Assembly: GCA_041687495.1 (NCBI GenBank)
Contig: JAWLBR010000003.1
Coordinates: 1-64,000 of the forward strand
Direction: 5' to 3'
Origin: JAWLBR01 sp041687495
GTDB lineage: Bacteria > Bacillota > Limnochordia > DTU087 > JAAYGB01
Length of the DNA: 64,000 bases
Shown here: positions 35,672 through 45,590 of the stretch, piece by piece
How positions within the stretch are numbered: the stretch's first letter is position 1
Layout: each line of letters begins with the position of its first letter
Position numbers and translations under genes: made by a program
The notes under the pieces: model-generated
Databases searched by the model: none
The model's input: the letters and a program-made list of their open reading frames with translations, nothing else
What the model was told of the DNA's origin: nothing

Positions 35672-37513
35672 ATGCAAATACAAAACAATCCTAAAAAACC
35701 GTTGATTTACTACTACATTATTGCCATGAGTGTTGTCATGATCATGAACACCTTTATTTTCCCGTTGTTCTTGAAGGCACAGATCACGCAAGTGGACTAT
35801 GGAACGTTCCTTAGGCTGATTGAGAGCGGAAAAGTTAGAAGTGTTGAGGTCCAAGACAAGCAGATTGGATTTGTGGCCGTTGACGATGAGGGAAAAGAGG
35901 GTTTGTACGTTACTGGCCGCATGGACGATCCGGAGTTGGCAAACCGCTTGTTGTCGGCCAAGGTCGACAGTTTCTCGCAGGTGATTCCGAGGGAAAACTC
36001 TCCTTTGGTCAACTTTCTCATCTCATGGGTTCTGCCGTTGGCCGTGTTCATCGGCTTGGGCCAGCTGTTTATGAAGAAACTCCAAACCAAAATGGGCGGT
36101 ATGGGCAACGCCATGACCTTTGGTAAGAGCAATGCCAAAGTGTATGTTGAAGCTCAGACCGGGAAGACCTTCGCTGATGTGGCTGGCCAAGACGAAGCGA
36201 AAGAAGCGTTGCAGGAGATTGTGGATTTCCTCCACAGTCCGGAGAGATACAAGGAGATTGGGGCTAAAGTCCCCAAGGGTGTTTTGCTGGTGGGCCCTCC
36301 TGGAACAGGTAAGACTCTGTTGGCGAAGGCAGTAGCCGGTGAATCAAAGGTCCCATTCTTCTCCATTTCCGGTTCCGAGTTTGTAGAGATGTTTGTGGGT
36401 ATGGGAGCTGCCCGGGTGAGGGATCTATTTAAGCAGGCTCAGGCTAAAGCCCCCTGCATCGTGTTCATCGATGAGATTGACACCATCGGCAAGAGTCGCA
36501 ACTCCGGTGGAGTCGGAGGCGGCAATGACGAGAGGGAGCAGACGCTCAACCAGCTGCTCACCGAAATGGATGGCTTTGACGCAGATACCGGTGTGGTAAT
36601 CTTGGCTGCCACAAACAGACCTGAGACTTTGGACAAAGCACTGCTTAGGCCTGGAAGATTCGACCGTCGAGTTCCGGTAGAGCTGCCGGACCTGGCGGGA
36701 CGGGAGGCCATCTTGCAGGTTCACTCCAAGAGGGTGAAGTTGGGTGGAGATATCGACTTTAATGCCATTGCCAGAGCTACCTCAGGAGCGTCAGGGGCAG
36801 ATCTAGCCAACATCATCAATGAAGGGGCACTGCGTGCGGTGAAGCTCGGCCGTAAGTATGTCGTACAAAGTGACCTGGAAGAGTCAGTTGAAGTTGTGAT
36901 AGCTGGATACCAAAGAAAGAACGCGGTAATCTCGACGAAAGATAAGCTGACAATAGCCTATCATGAGATCGGTCACGCTTTAGTTGCTGCCAAACAGAGC
37001 CACTCGGCGCCGGTCCACAAGATCACCATCATCCCCAGGACATCTGGTGCTCTGGGGTATACAATGCAGGTTGATCAGGCAGAACAGGTCCTGATGGCCA
37101 AGGAGCATGCGCTGGACAAAATCACAACCTATATGGGTGGAAGAGCGGCAGAGGAAATCGTATTCAACACGGTGACTTCCGGCGCTGCCAACGACATCGA
37201 GCAAGCTACAAAGATTGCTCGGGCGATGGTCACCCGATTTGGCATGAGTGAAGAATTTGATATGATGGCTCTGGAAACGGTGAACAACCAGTATCTTGGT
37301 GGAGATGCCTCACTGCTAGTGTCCGCACAGACTGCCTCAAAGATCGATGCAGAGGTTCTGGGGATCATCAAGTCTTGCCACCGCAGGGCGGTTGAGATAC
37401 TGGAGGAGAACAAGGATAAGTTGCATGAACTGGCTAAGTACCTGCTAGAAGAAGAGACGATTACCGGAGATGAGTTCATGGCGTTGCTGGCGCAGCATTC
37501 GAGTGTTGCGTAA
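35672..37513 (+). CDS. ftsH: ATP-dependent zinc metalloprotease FtsH
   Basis: A 613-residue membrane-anchored AAA+ protease that degrades misfolded membrane and regulatory proteins as a hexamer. Membrane helices at about 12-35 and 111-133 frame an extracytoplasmic domain. Walker A GPPGTGKT (208-215), pore loop [11 protein letters not shown], Walker [10 protein letters not shown] (262-270), SRH region [19 protein letters not shown], zinc motif HEIGH (431-435) and the distal Asp in [12 protein letters not shown]. All catalytic residues are present. ATG follows AAGGAG. Monocistronic between its promoter and the terminator at 37538. The usual C-terminal MGFS-type segment is replaced by [20 protein letters not shown], slightly unusual. 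Confidence 0.97.
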   Translation: MQIQNNPKKPLIYYYIIAMSVVMIMNTFIFPLFLKAQITQVDYGTFLRLIESGKVRSVEVQDKQIGFVAVDDEGKEGLYVTGRMDDPELANRLLSAKVDSFSQVIPRENSPLVNFLISWVLPLAVFIGLGQLFMKKLQTKMGGMGNAMTFGKSNAKVYVEAQTGKTFADVAGQDEAKEALQEIVDFLHSPERYKEIGAKVPKGVLLVGPPGTGKTLLAKAVAGESKVPFFSISGSEFVEMFVGMGAARVRDLFKQAQAKAPCIVFIDEIDTIGKSRNSGGVGGGNDEREQTLNQLLTEMDGFDADTGVVILAATNRPETLDKALLRPGRFDRRVPVELPDLAGREAILQVHSKRVKLGGDIDFNAIARATSGASGADLANIINEGALRAVKLGRKYVVQSDLEESVEVVIAGYQRKNAVISTKDKLTIAYHEIGHALVAAKQSHSAPVHKITIIPRTSGALGYTMQVDQAEQVLMAKEHALDKITTYMGGRAAEEIVFNTVTSGAANDIEQATKIARAMVTRFGMSEEFDMMALETVNNQYLGGDASLLVSAQTASKIDAEVLGIIKSCHRRAVEILEENKDKLHELAKYLLEEETITGDEFMALLAQHSSVA

Positions 37514-37537
37514 GTAGTCCGCATATTTGCGCAGTGG

Positions 37538-37573
37538 AAAACACCCCAGTGCCGAGGCGTCTGGGGTGTTTTG
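37538..37573. terminator. Bidirectional terminator, ftsH and sulfatase genes
   Basis: AAAACACCCCAG (37538-37549) and CTGGGGTGTTTT (37561-37572) form a 12-bp perfect stem with A-tract and T-tract on either side, between convergent genes. Confidence 0.93.
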
Positions 37574-37621
37574 TATACCGTTGCTGAGAAAGCAGCCGTT
37601 TTAGGCTCTGGCAGCCTTCTG

Positions 37622-39163
37622 CTACTTCTGGAAGTCCTGCAGTTCGCCTGCGTAAGGGGCATGCTCGAACCTACACGGCGTTTCGGTTAACCGAGGATCA
37701 TTCTGCTCGGTGAGTACCGCAATTAGGTGCTGGTTGAGCTCTTGTTTCACATCTGCGTACTCTGGTTCTTCTGCCACATTGTTCATGTAGTATGGGTCCT
37801 TGCGCAGATCGTACAGCTCTTCACGGGGCCGCTTGTCGAAGCCTAACCTAAACAGCGACTCAACTTCCTCTTCATCCCGGTGATAGACCATCCAGGCTTT
37901 GGTGGGACTGGCGTCTAGGTCAGGGTAGGCAACAAAGGTATCCCACTGCAGTTCTTCATATGGCGGTGGGGTAGTATTTGGATCGTCTAGACCTTTAGGA
38001 TCACCCATGGGCCAACGATCAGGCGCAAAGTTGATGATATACAAGAAGTCTTTAGTGCGAATCGCCCGCTGCGGATAGGGGAGTCCACCTTCTCGGGCAG
38101 TATGAACGTGCCGTTCCCGTCCGGTTACCACCCAGGTGCGCTCAGGGTCAACCTGTCCGCTTTTTTGACTTAACAGGACCGGAAGCAAGCTGCGTGCGGT
38201 CATCGAATCAGGAATAGCTTCTCCGGCTGCCTCCATAAACGTCGGAGCCAGATCCATAATGTTAATGAAGTCATCAACTACCCGCCCAGGCTTGATGTTT
38301 TTCGGCCAGCGCATGGCCAGGGCTACTTCGCAGCCGATGTTATATAGGTTGCACTTGGCTCGAGGCATTCCCGGAATTCCGTGGTCACCGCTGACTACCA
38401 CCAGCGTGTTCTCCAGCTCTCCAATCTCCTCCAGCCGCTGCAGGATTACGCCCAATCCGGCATCAACTGCTTGGCACTCGCCCAGATAGTCAGCAAAGTC
38501 CTCCCGCACCTCGTGCACATCAGGCATAAAGGCAGGTAGGCGTCCCCTGAGGCTATCGGGTTCTATTCCCCATAGGGCTTTGCCTGAGCCTTGTTCCCAG
38601 GTCCGGTGGGTGTTGGTCGGACCCCACCAATAGCAGAAGGGTTTGCCTTCCGGTCGAGACTCGATGAACTGATCGAAGTTGTCGCGGACTTCGTCGAGGA
38701 GTTCCTGTTTGGCAGCTTCGACGCCAACGGTCTCCGCCCGCTCAGTGACGTAGTGGGAGAAGCGATTGAACTTCTGCCCACCCCGCGTATAGGCGGTTCG
38801 CAGAGCACCATAGGGTGCGTTCTGTGTTTTACCCGGGGCCCAGACCTTGTATGTATGGCCAATATGATATCCAGCCTTTTCTAGCTCTAGGGGATAGGTG
38901 GGGATGTTTTCGTCCCAACAGGCGCCCACCAAGATGGCGCCTAGGCCCGTTTGCCAGAAGTACTGTCCGGACAGAACTGAGCTGCGGCAAGGAGTACAGG
39001 TCGGTGCCGGAATGAAAGCGTTGGTGAAGAGTGCTCCTTCTGTGGCGACGCGGTCAAAGTTCGGGGTGGAGATCAGTTGGTTGATTGAGTTAGGACCCTC
39101 ATGCTGTGCGTAGGCACTGGCGTAGCGACCCCAGTCGTCGGCAAAGGCAAAAACGATGTTCAC
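37622..39163 (-). CDS. Sulfatase (type I, formylglycine)
   Basis: A 513-residue sulfatase. The formylglycine site is CTPCR at 56-60 within PAPTCTPCRSSVLSGQ; the Cys must be oxidised by an anaerobic (anSME) or FGE enzyme, not found here. Metal ligands appear in FAFADDWG near the start and VSGDHGIPG later. It hydrolyses sulfate esters, probably of sulfated glycans, and lacks a signal peptide, so it acts on imported sugars, in keeping with the heparinase-like gene 6 kb away. Start ATG follows AAGGAG (CAAGGAGCGGACTACTGTGA). Confidence 0.92.
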   Translation of the reverse strand: MNIVFAFADDWGRYASAYAQHEGPNSINQLISTPNFDRVATEGALFTNAFIPAPTCTPCRSSVLSGQYFWQTGLGAILVGACWDENIPTYPLELEKAGYHIGHTYKVWAPGKTQNAPYGALRTAYTRGGQKFNRFSHYVTERAETVGVEAAKQELLDEVRDNFDQFIESRPEGKPFCYWWGPTNTHRTWEQGSGKALWGIEPDSLRGRLPAFMPDVHEVREDFADYLGECQAVDAGLGVILQRLEEIGELENTLVVVSGDHGIPGMPRAKCNLYNIGCEVALAMRWPKNIKPGRVVDDFINIMDLAPTFMEAAGEAIPDSMTARSLLPVLLSQKSGQVDPERTWVVTGRERHVHTAREGGLPYPQRAIRTKDFLYIINFAPDRWPMGDPKGLDDPNTTPPPYEELQWDTFVAYPDLDASPTKAWMVYHRDEEEVESLFRLGFDKRPREELYDLRKDPYYMNNVAEEPEYADVKQELNQHLIAVLTEQNDPRLTETPCRFEHAPYAGELQDFQK

Positions 39164-39374
39164 AGTAGTCCGCTCCTTGTTTGTTCGGTTTACTGCCAGG
39201 GAGAAGTCAGCAGTATCTATCTAATATTGTTTTAGACTCTGTGGGAACAACTCCCTGCCTCCCTCGGGCTGTTTGGGATGGAAACTTGGCAGTGCAGTAA
39301 AGTAATGTCAAATGCGGGAAGGAGCGACAACCGCTACCTCCCCGCATTCTTAGTACCCACTACGCAAGCTTCCC

Positions 39375-41039
39375 TTACTGGGCGTGGGCGTATCCATAGA
39401 ACCAGCGATATCCTTCGGCCCCGTTATAGTAGGCTACCTTTAGTCGTTGGCCCGGCTCGAGCTTGGACGTTAGCTCAAAGGTGTATTCAGCGGTGGGAGC
39501 GGCTGTGAAGACATGCTCTCCCACAGGAGTTCCCGCCATAGTTGTGATCTCTAGTTTGTCTCCGACGGTCTCAATGAAGGTAGTTTGTGCTACTGCGAAT
39601 TTTGCTGAACCAGAGGCAGCGTCGATGGTTACTCCTGGTGGCTCCGGATAGGCGACCTCAGGGATAAACGCTTTGCTCTCATAGGGAGGCATACCCTTCA
39701 TTCGGTCTGCAAACTCTGCTTGTATCTGATCTAGCGCCTTTGGGTTGCTCAGAAGCTCGATGCCAAGTACGGCTAGTACCTTAGAAGCTTTGACCGCACC
39801 TTGCAGTCCGTAGACACGCCCGGATTGTAGACTCGATTCCTCCGAATGACCAGCGGTCCCAGGCACCCATGTGGCGACGTTAATAGTAGTCAATGGAGTC
39901 TGCCAGCTTACATCTCCAATTGGGTTAGAGCCAAAGCTCTGACTGCCTGTAGGATGGGTAATATCCGCAACGGGAACTCCGGTGATCCCAAGGGCCTCCA
40001 TTTCAGCGACATCGGCTGCGGTGAAAGGTTGGGTCCCGACGAACTCTAGAGCGTCGATGGCAACTTCGGCGAGAGCTTTGTTTGGTACTTTATTGTAGAT
40101 TCCGGAACTGAACCCTATGGACATTTCTGTTCGGGTGGCGAGGGCAGCTGCCTGCGCGATCTCGTCGATTCGTTCCCGTGCATAGGCGACGTCAGGATAT
40201 TCTGGCCCACGAATGTAATAGCGGACGGCTGCAGTCTCAGGCACGATATTGGGCGCTTGGCCGCCGTCGGTGATGACGTAATGTATCCGCATCTCCTGAA
40301 TGAGGTGCTCCCTCAGGTAATTGACTGCGATGTTCATGAGCTCGACGGCATCGAGCGCACTTCGGCCCATCTCCGGTGCGGCTGAGGCGTGGGCAGCCTT
40401 ACCCTGAAAGCGGTACTCTACGTGATCCATGGCCATGGTGCTACCGTATTCGGACGTGTTTTCGGAGTCCGCATGGGTGGAAAATAGAACGTCCAGATCA
40501 TCATAGTGTCCTTCCGAGGCGATTAGAGGAGCCACGTCCCAAACCTCTTCGGCTGGGTGGATGAACAGCTTAATGGTTCCGGGAATCTGGTAGTCATTCA
40601 TCACTGTCTTCAGCGCAATTGCGGCGCTGACTCCGGCAGCTGTATTGAGGTTGTGTCCGCAGCCGTGTCCGACGCCAACGAGTGCATCAAAATCCTCAAA
40701 GATGCCGATGACGGGTTTCCCTGATCCCCACGAGGCCATGATGGCGGTAGGTACCTCTGCTACCGAGTGGGTAATCTGAAAGTCAGCGTCTTTTAGCACA
40801 CCGGTGACCTTAGCATAAGATTGGTACTCGTCGAGGGCTGTTTCTGCATAGGACCACAAGCTAGAGGCAACATCGATTGTTAACTGCTTATTCTCCTCAA
40901 GGTACTCCATAGCGGCCTGTTTAGCAAGATCAGCGACATTTTGATCTTGGGCGCTCACTCCCAAGGCCACACTGAGAAGGCCAATCAGAACCAAGGCGAT
41001 CATCGAGGTTTTCATTATGTTTTTCAAAACAGCATTCAT
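39375..41039 (-). CDS. Exported M20 amidohydrolase (AbgB-like) with extra C-terminal domain
   Basis: About 554 residues. A signal peptide MIALVLIGLLSVALGVSA precedes QDQNVAD. The M20D metallopeptidase core shows DFDALVGVGHGCGHN, FIHPAEEVWD and HADSENT with the dizinc ligands, and a dimerisation domain in the middle. Family members (AbgB, amidohydrolases) cleave aminobenzoyl-glutamate or N-acyl amino acids in the cytoplasm, so export is unusual. Residues after about 455 form an added beta-rich domain (FELTSKLEPGQRLKVAYYN). The frame opens at 41111; ATG 41039 is the longest sensible start but AAGGAG touches it, so TTG 41027 or ATG 41015 may be used. Confidence 0.87.
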   Translation of the reverse strand: MNAVLKNIMKTSMIALVLIGLLSVALGVSAQDQNVADLAKQAAMEYLEENKQLTIDVASSLWSYAETALDEYQSYAKVTGVLKDADFQITHSVAEVPTAIMASWGSGKPVIGIFEDFDALVGVGHGCGHNLNTAAGVSAAIALKTVMNDYQIPGTIKLFIHPAEEVWDVAPLIASEGHYDDLDVLFSTHADSENTSEYGSTMAMDHVEYRFQGKAAHASAAPEMGRSALDAVELMNIAVNYLREHLIQEMRIHYVITDGGQAPNIVPETAAVRYYIRGPEYPDVAYARERIDEIAQAAALATRTEMSIGFSSGIYNKVPNKALAEVAIDALEFVGTQPFTAADVAEMEALGITGVPVADITHPTGSQSFGSNPIGDVSWQTPLTTINVATWVPGTAGHSEESSLQSGRVYGLQGAVKASKVLAVLGIELLSNPKALDQIQAEFADRMKGMPPYESKAFIPEVAYPEPPGVTIDAASGSAKFAVAQTTFIETVGDKLEITTMAGTPVGEHVFTAAPTAEYTFELTSKLEPGQRLKVAYYNGAEGYRWFYGYAHAQ

Positions 41040-41377
41040 CTCCTTGTTTTTTCTGCTTTGCATCACACCGACTGACAACCTGCACCTATGTAGCCCCGTT
41101 CCGTTCTTCACCCGCCTTTGCTGGGATTAGTTTCCATAACGTACGTGGTGATAGTTCCATTAATGCATAAATATCCCTGCTTAGATTATAAAAATGCATA
41201 TGTGAACTTTTCGTGTCCCGCAGAGAGCAATTTGATGGCGAGCAAGGTTCGCAGCGTCTGATCCGGGCGAGTCAGTACCGAGGGGCAGACATGGATCTGG
41301 TGGATAGGTGTAAGAGTTTGGTTGACAGGGTAAGCTAAGCGTATTAGTATATAAGCAAGTGGTTAATTGCAAGCGAG

Positions 41378-41746
41378 GTGAGACAGATCACCAGATTAGT
41401 CGATCAGCTCAAGGCATTGGGGGACATGACCAGGATCAAGATCTTGAAGCTGCTCACCGGGCAAGAGTATTGCGTCTGTGAGTTAGCTGAGATTATTGGC
41501 ATTAGTCAGCCGGGGATATCGCAGCATTTGCGCAAACTGAAAGTAGCCGGCTTTGTCATCGAACGTAAGGAGAGCCAATGGGTTTACTACAAGGCCGATG
41601 AGGAAGCGTTGCAGGCATTTCAACAGGCTTTTGGCGAGTTCTTGGCTGCAGATCTTGCTGGCGTTCCGGAGATGACGGCCGAACTGAATCAGGTTAGGAA
41701 CTTGGAGCAAAATCCTATCGTAGTAGCTTGTAAGTCCAGAAAATAG
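41378..41746 (+). CDS. arsR: ArsR-family arsenic-responsive repressor
   Basis: A 122-residue winged-helix repressor. [14 protein letters not shown] begins the DNA-binding core and [20 protein letters not shown] carries the recognition helix. The CVC pair in the alpha-3 helix is the classical As(III)/Sb(III) site of ArsR. As(III) binding would release it from the operator. GTG start at 41378, with a weak ribosome site. It leads arsC, a thioredoxin-like gene and arsP on the same strand. TTGACA at 41332 is a possible -35 but a well-spaced -10 is not evident. Confidence 0.92.
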   Translation: MRQITRLVDQLKALGDMTRIKILKLLTGQEYCVCELAEIIGISQPGISQHLRKLKVAGFVIERKESQWVYYKADEEALQAFQQAFGEFLAADLAGVPEMTAELNQVRNLEQNPIVVACKSRK

Positions 41747-41784
41747 CCGGGCCAAACAAAGACGGCAATTTGGAGGAGTCTACC

Positions 41785-42207
41785 GTGGAGAAAAGACCTG
41801 TTCGCGTAATGTTTCTGTGTACCGGGAATTCCTGCCGAAGTCAGATGGCCGATGGGTTGGCGAAGGCCTTAGGTGGAGCGCGACTGGAGGTCTACAGTGC
41901 TGGGTTGGAGGCTCACGGGATCAACCCTCGAGCTGTGGCGGTGCTGCAAGAAGTGGGAATTGATATCTCCCACAACACTTCAGACATCATTGATCAGGAA
42001 CTCCTGGGGAGTATGGACTATGCGATTACCCTCTGCTCCCATGCGGAGAAGCACTGCCCGCTGACACCGCCATCGGTCAAACGGATGCACTGGGGGTTTG
42101 ATGATCCCGCCAAGGCAACCGGGTCAGAGGACGAGATCATGGCCAAGTTCCGCGAAGTCCGAGATGGGATTACGGAGAAAGTCAAGGAGTTCCTTGTTTC
42201 TCTTTAG
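41785..42207 (+). CDS. arsC: Arsenate reductase, LMW-phosphatase type
   Basis: A 140-residue thioredoxin-coupled arsenate reductase. The P-loop CTGNSCRS holds the nucleophilic Cys and the Arg; the resolving Cys pair is in CSHAEKHCP. It reduces As(V) to As(III). GTG 41785 is chosen since GGAGG lies eight bases ahead; the frame opens at 41770. It follows arsR by 38 bases. Confidence 0.93.
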   Translation: MEKRPVRVMFLCTGNSCRSQMADGLAKALGGARLEVYSAGLEAHGINPRAVAVLQEVGIDISHNTSDIIDQELLGSMDYAITLCSHAEKHCPLTPPSVKRMHWGFDDPAKATGSEDEIMAKFREVRDGITEKVKEFLVSL

Positions 42208-42274
42208 GGCAACAAGGACCCTCCCTTTCGGGATAGGCCTTGCTACTTAGAGCATGAGAGAGGAGATGTAGAAG

Positions 42275-42508
42275 ATGAATGTTAAGGTTTTGGGTTCTGG
42301 ATGCGCCAAGTGTAGAAAGCTGGAGGCATTGGTCAAAGAAGTAGTTCAGGAAAACGGTTTGGATGCTGTGGTAGAGAAGGTTACCGATGTAGCAGACATC
42401 ATCGGCTATGGGGTGATGACTACTCCAGCCCTTGTGGTCGACGAGAAGGTTGTCGTCAGCGGGTCGGTGCCCAGTAAAGCAAAGCTTAAGGAACTGCTGG
42501 CTCAGTAG
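42275..42508 (+). CDS. Thioredoxin-like small redox protein
   Basis: A 77-residue redox-active disulfide protein: GSGCAKCRKLE carries the CxxC site near residue 10, then TTPALVVDEKVV with the cis-Pro of the thioredoxin fold. Such proteins commonly sit beside ArsP-type permeases; it may regenerate ArsC or pass thiols to the permease. GGAGATGTAGAAG precedes the ATG. Confidence 0.9.
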   Translation: MNVKVLGSGCAKCRKLEALVKEVVQENGLDAVVEKVTDVADIIGYGVMTTPALVVDEKVVVSGSVPSKAKLKELLAQ

Positions 42509-42555
42509 TTCCCGCACGAGCAACCGTTGGCAGATACAGCAAACAGGGGATTAGT

Positions 42556-42582
42556 GGGTGCTGCAGTGAGATGGCAGCACCC
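42556..42582 (+). other. Hairpin ahead of arsP
   Basis: GGGTGCTGC (42556-42564) and GCAGCACCC (42574-42582), a perfect 9-bp stem with no T-run, in the thioredoxin-arsP gap. Possibly an mRNA stability or attenuation element. Confidence 0.5.
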
Positions 42583-42605
42583 TTGCAGCGTAAGGAGATG
42601 ATCTT

Positions 42606-43625
42606 GTGATTGTGTTTCAATGGCTCAATGATCAGTTGCTAAAGATGGAGTGGTTGTCATCTTCGGTGGAAGCGCTGGTTGAGAACATTTTTGGCCTCGA
42701 TGTGTCGAGTCGGCTGGGGGGAAGCGTCCATTTCTTCATCTACGATACGGTGAAGATCTTCTTGCTGCTGTCAGCCCTCATTTTCGGTATTTCCTATATC
42801 CAAAGCTACTTTCCTCCAGAGCGAACTCGGAGGATTCTGGGCCGGTTCAACGGGGTTGGCGCCAATATTCTAGGCGCATTGATGGGGACGGTTACTCCCT
42901 TTTGCTCGTGTTCCTCAATTCCGCTGTTCATCGGTTTTACCAGTGCCGGCCTGCCAATTGGGGTTACCTTCTCCTTCTTGATCTCATCGCCTTTAGTGGA
43001 TTTGGCCTCAATTCTGCTGTTGGCCAGTATCTTTAACTGGAAGATCGCCATCGCTTATGTCTTGGTCGGGCTTTTCATTGCGGTAGTGGGTGGAACGGCG
43101 ATTAGCAAGCTGAAGCTGGAGAAGTATGTTGAAGGATTTGTCTATAAAGTTGAAGCTGCCGCTGCCAGTGAGGAAACAGCAGATGGCCCAACAATGGCAG
43201 TCGGTGAGCGAGTGGCTTTCGCCAAAGAACAGGTAATGGAGATTGTCCAGAGGGTTTGGCTGTATGTTGTGATCGGTGTTGGGATTGGGGCTGCCATCCA
43301 CAACTGGATTCCAGAAAGCATCATTACGGCTGTCTTAGGAGAGAAGAATCCCTTCTCGGTACTACTGGCCGCCCTAGTTGGCGTGCCCATGTACGCGGAC
43401 ATCTTTGGCACGCTGCCCATTGCTGAGGCTCTGGTCACCAAGGGTGTAGGGATCGGAACCGTTTTGGCTTTCATGATGGCCGTTACTGCGTTGTCACTGC
43501 CGTCCCTAATCTTGTTGCGAAAGGTGGTCAAGACCAGACTTCTGGTCATCTTCGTCGGCATCGTCACCACCGGGATCATCATCATGGGCTATGCCTTCAA
43601 TGCCTTTGGCCACTGGGTTGTCTAG
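42606..43625 (+). CDS. arsP: ArsP-type permease
   Basis: A 339-residue integral membrane protein with about eight to ten helices. TPFCSCSSIPLFIGF near residue 98 is the hallmark of the DUF318/ArsP permeases, which extrude trivalent organoarsenicals such as methylarsenite and roxarsone(III); the Cys residues are thought to bind arsenic. A second conserved site is GVPMYADIFGTLPIAEAL. GTG start follows AAGGAG. With no ArsB or Acr3 in sight, this would be the efflux route of the cluster. Confidence 0.9.
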   Translation: MIVFQWLNDQLLKMEWLSSSVEALVENIFGLDVSSRLGGSVHFFIYDTVKIFLLLSALIFGISYIQSYFPPERTRRILGRFNGVGANILGALMGTVTPFCSCSSIPLFIGFTSAGLPIGVTFSFLISSPLVDLASILLLASIFNWKIAIAYVLVGLFIAVVGGTAISKLKLEKYVEGFVYKVEAAAASEETADGPTMAVGERVAFAKEQVMEIVQRVWLYVVIGVGIGAAIHNWIPESIITAVLGEKNPFSVLLAALVGVPMYADIFGTLPIAEALVTKGVGIGTVLAFMMAVTALSLPSLILLRKVVKTRLLVIFVGIVTTGIIIMGYAFNAFGHWVV

Positions 43626-43795
43626 ATTGCTTTGTGTGTTGGATGTCGGGTGAGTCTATTTCCGACTGGGCCCCTAGACCACTACCCGTTTAGCAGGAAG
43701 TTTGGATGGATTGTGGATAAATTCGGCGTCTCATGGCAGCTGGATCTTTCGGAGTAGGGGCCAAAAGCACTGCGGCAAACACGGATAAGCTCAGC

Positions 43796-45115
43796 TCATA
43801 CTCCATAGCGCCCAGGCAGATACTCGTGTCTCGTTTGCACAGCTGCAAACAAGAAGACAATGGCTTCGGCAAGGGGAAAGGTCAGCCAAATGCCATCTAT
43901 CCCCCAGAATGCGGAAAGGATGATGGCCAGTGGTACTATCACAATGAGTCCCCGTAAGATGGAGATAGAAAAGCCTGTTCTCGCCTTCTCAATGGCGCTG
44001 AAGTACGCAGATAAGACCACATTGACTCCCGCAAAGAAGAAGCCGACAAAGTAGATGCTTAGTCCTTCTGTTGCGATCACCTTCAGCAGTGCATCGTTAT
44101 CGCGGTTAAATAGATCCACGATGTTACCGGCAGATGACACAATGATCGCATAGAGTACAGCTGCCAGGGTCGAGGACAGCAGGATGGAATAGCGGAGTAA
44201 GCGACGCACATTACCCAAATTCCCTGCGCCATAGTGATGACTGACAAGTGGCTGTATGCCTTGGCCGATTCCCGTGTATACGGCGATGGCAACCAGTGAC
44301 AGGTTTGCCACCACACCGTAGGCGGCAACTGCAGTATTGCCAGATAGCTGGAGGAGCAATAGGTTGAAGACAATCAGGACTATGCCTGAAGCAATTTCTG
44401 TAACGAAAGCTGAAGCACCGAGGGAACAGATCTTTGCCCATACTCGGTAGCCGCGCTCCACTTTCTGCAGATGAAACCGATTTTTCTTCCGAACAAAGTA
44501 CACCGACATCGCAGCCATACTGATAATGGGTGCCAGCCCCGTGGCCAAGGCCGCACCGAACATTCCCATAGCAAAAGGAAAGATGAAAACGTAGTCGAGG
44601 AGAATGTTGGAGAAGCTCCCTGTCAGCATGCCCGCCATGGCAGTTTTTGGGCTGCCATCATTGCGGACAAAGGCGATCAAAACGTTATTTGCGATGAAGC
44701 AAGGTGCAAAAGCCAAAATAGTCCTGAGATAGATTGCTGTCATTGGTAAGATGTTGGCATCGGCACCGAGCAGTCTCGCCAGAGGCTCAGACAGGAAAAG
44801 GCCGATGAGCAGATACACTAGTCCGATCAGCAAACCCAGCTGAACTGTAGCAGTAAAGGTTTGGCTGCGGTTTTTTGAGTTACTGCTTGAGTTCTGAATG
44901 GTATACCATGTTGCTCCTCCGATGCCAACCATCAGCCCGGTACCGTGGATGAAACTGTAAACGGCTATGGCGAGGTTAAGGGAGGCCAACCCATTTGCAC
45001 CGATGCCGTTGGCGATGAAATACGTGTCGGCGAGGATGTAGCAGGATAAGCCAAGCATTCCGAGGACATTGAGTGATACATACTTGCCGAAACTCCAAGG
45101 TAATCTGTCTTTCAC
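43796..45115 (-). CDS. MATE-family efflux protein
   Basis: About 439 residues with 12 hydrophobic segments. N-terminal YILADTYFIANGIGANGLAS and second-half TGIGQGIQPLVSHHYGAGN are the paired MATE signatures. It exports cationic drugs or metabolites using Na+ or H+. The frame opens at ATG 45154, but the GTG at 45115 has GGAAGG nine bases ahead and gives a typical start (KDRLPWSFGKY). Single gene, opposite in strand to its neighbours. Confidence 0.9.
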   Translation of the reverse strand: MKDRLPWSFGKYVSLNVLGMLGLSCYILADTYFIANGIGANGLASLNLAIAVYSFIHGTGLMVGIGGATWYTIQNSSSNSKNRSQTFTATVQLGLLIGLVYLLIGLFLSEPLARLLGADANILPMTAIYLRTILAFAPCFIANNVLIAFVRNDGSPKTAMAGMLTGSFSNILLDYVFIFPFAMGMFGAALATGLAPIISMAAMSVYFVRKKNRFHLQKVERGYRVWAKICSLGASAFVTEIASGIVLIVFNLLLLQLSGNTAVAAYGVVANLSLVAIAVYTGIGQGIQPLVSHHYGAGNLGNVRRLLRYSILLSSTLAAVLYAIIVSSAGNIVDLFNRDNDALLKVIATEGLSIYFVGFFFAGVNVVLSAYFSAIEKARTGFSISILRGLIVIVPLAIILSAFWGIDGIWLTFPLAEAIVFLFAAVQTRHEYLPGRYGV

Positions 45116-45204
45116 AACTCTCCGCCTTCCGCGAGTGCCCCTACAGATCAACATGCATCTTAGCAGATAAAGGTCTTGGGCGCTGTCTTATTAGTGTCTA
45201 GGTG

Positions 45205-45222
45205 CGGGCAGCTTGCTGCCCG
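45205..45222. other. Perfect palindrome
   Basis: CGGGCAGCTTGCTGCCCG is a perfect 18-base palindrome in the 410-base stretch between the MATE start and the next promoter. It could be an operator or stem; nothing else is seen there. Confidence 0.35.
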
Positions 45223-45525
45223 AAACACTGTGAGTCAAAAAGAGCCGACCGGGTCGGACGTTTCCATATCCCTAGACTATCTGAAGTGACCGGGCGAGTT
45301 CAAGCACTTTTATGATGCATCGAGTTTGGGCCTGCTGAACTGGCTGCTGGTTTGCACTGTGCACCGGTGTTGGGCGATTGAGGTTCGCGTCGGAGCAGCG
45401 GTAGCTATAGGCTCGATAACTCTTAGAAGGTCAGCTTGACAGCTATTGCTGTTACTAGCTCAAGCCACATTGCCTTGTCTTCTTTATACATTCTGTAAAC
45501 TAATGCCAGTTACGGTACCGGGGGG

Positions 45526-45554
45526 TTTACAAGTGTGGTTATTACTGGTACAAT
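45526..45554 (+). promoter_or_regulatory. Promoter of the MFS leader
   Basis: TTTACA (45526-45531), 17 bases, TACAAT (45549-45554). Transcription from about 45561 gives a leader of some 257 bases before the MFS start. Confidence 0.78.
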
Positions 45555-45590
45555 GACTGAGATTGCATTAAGCTCATAGGAGGTGCACTG

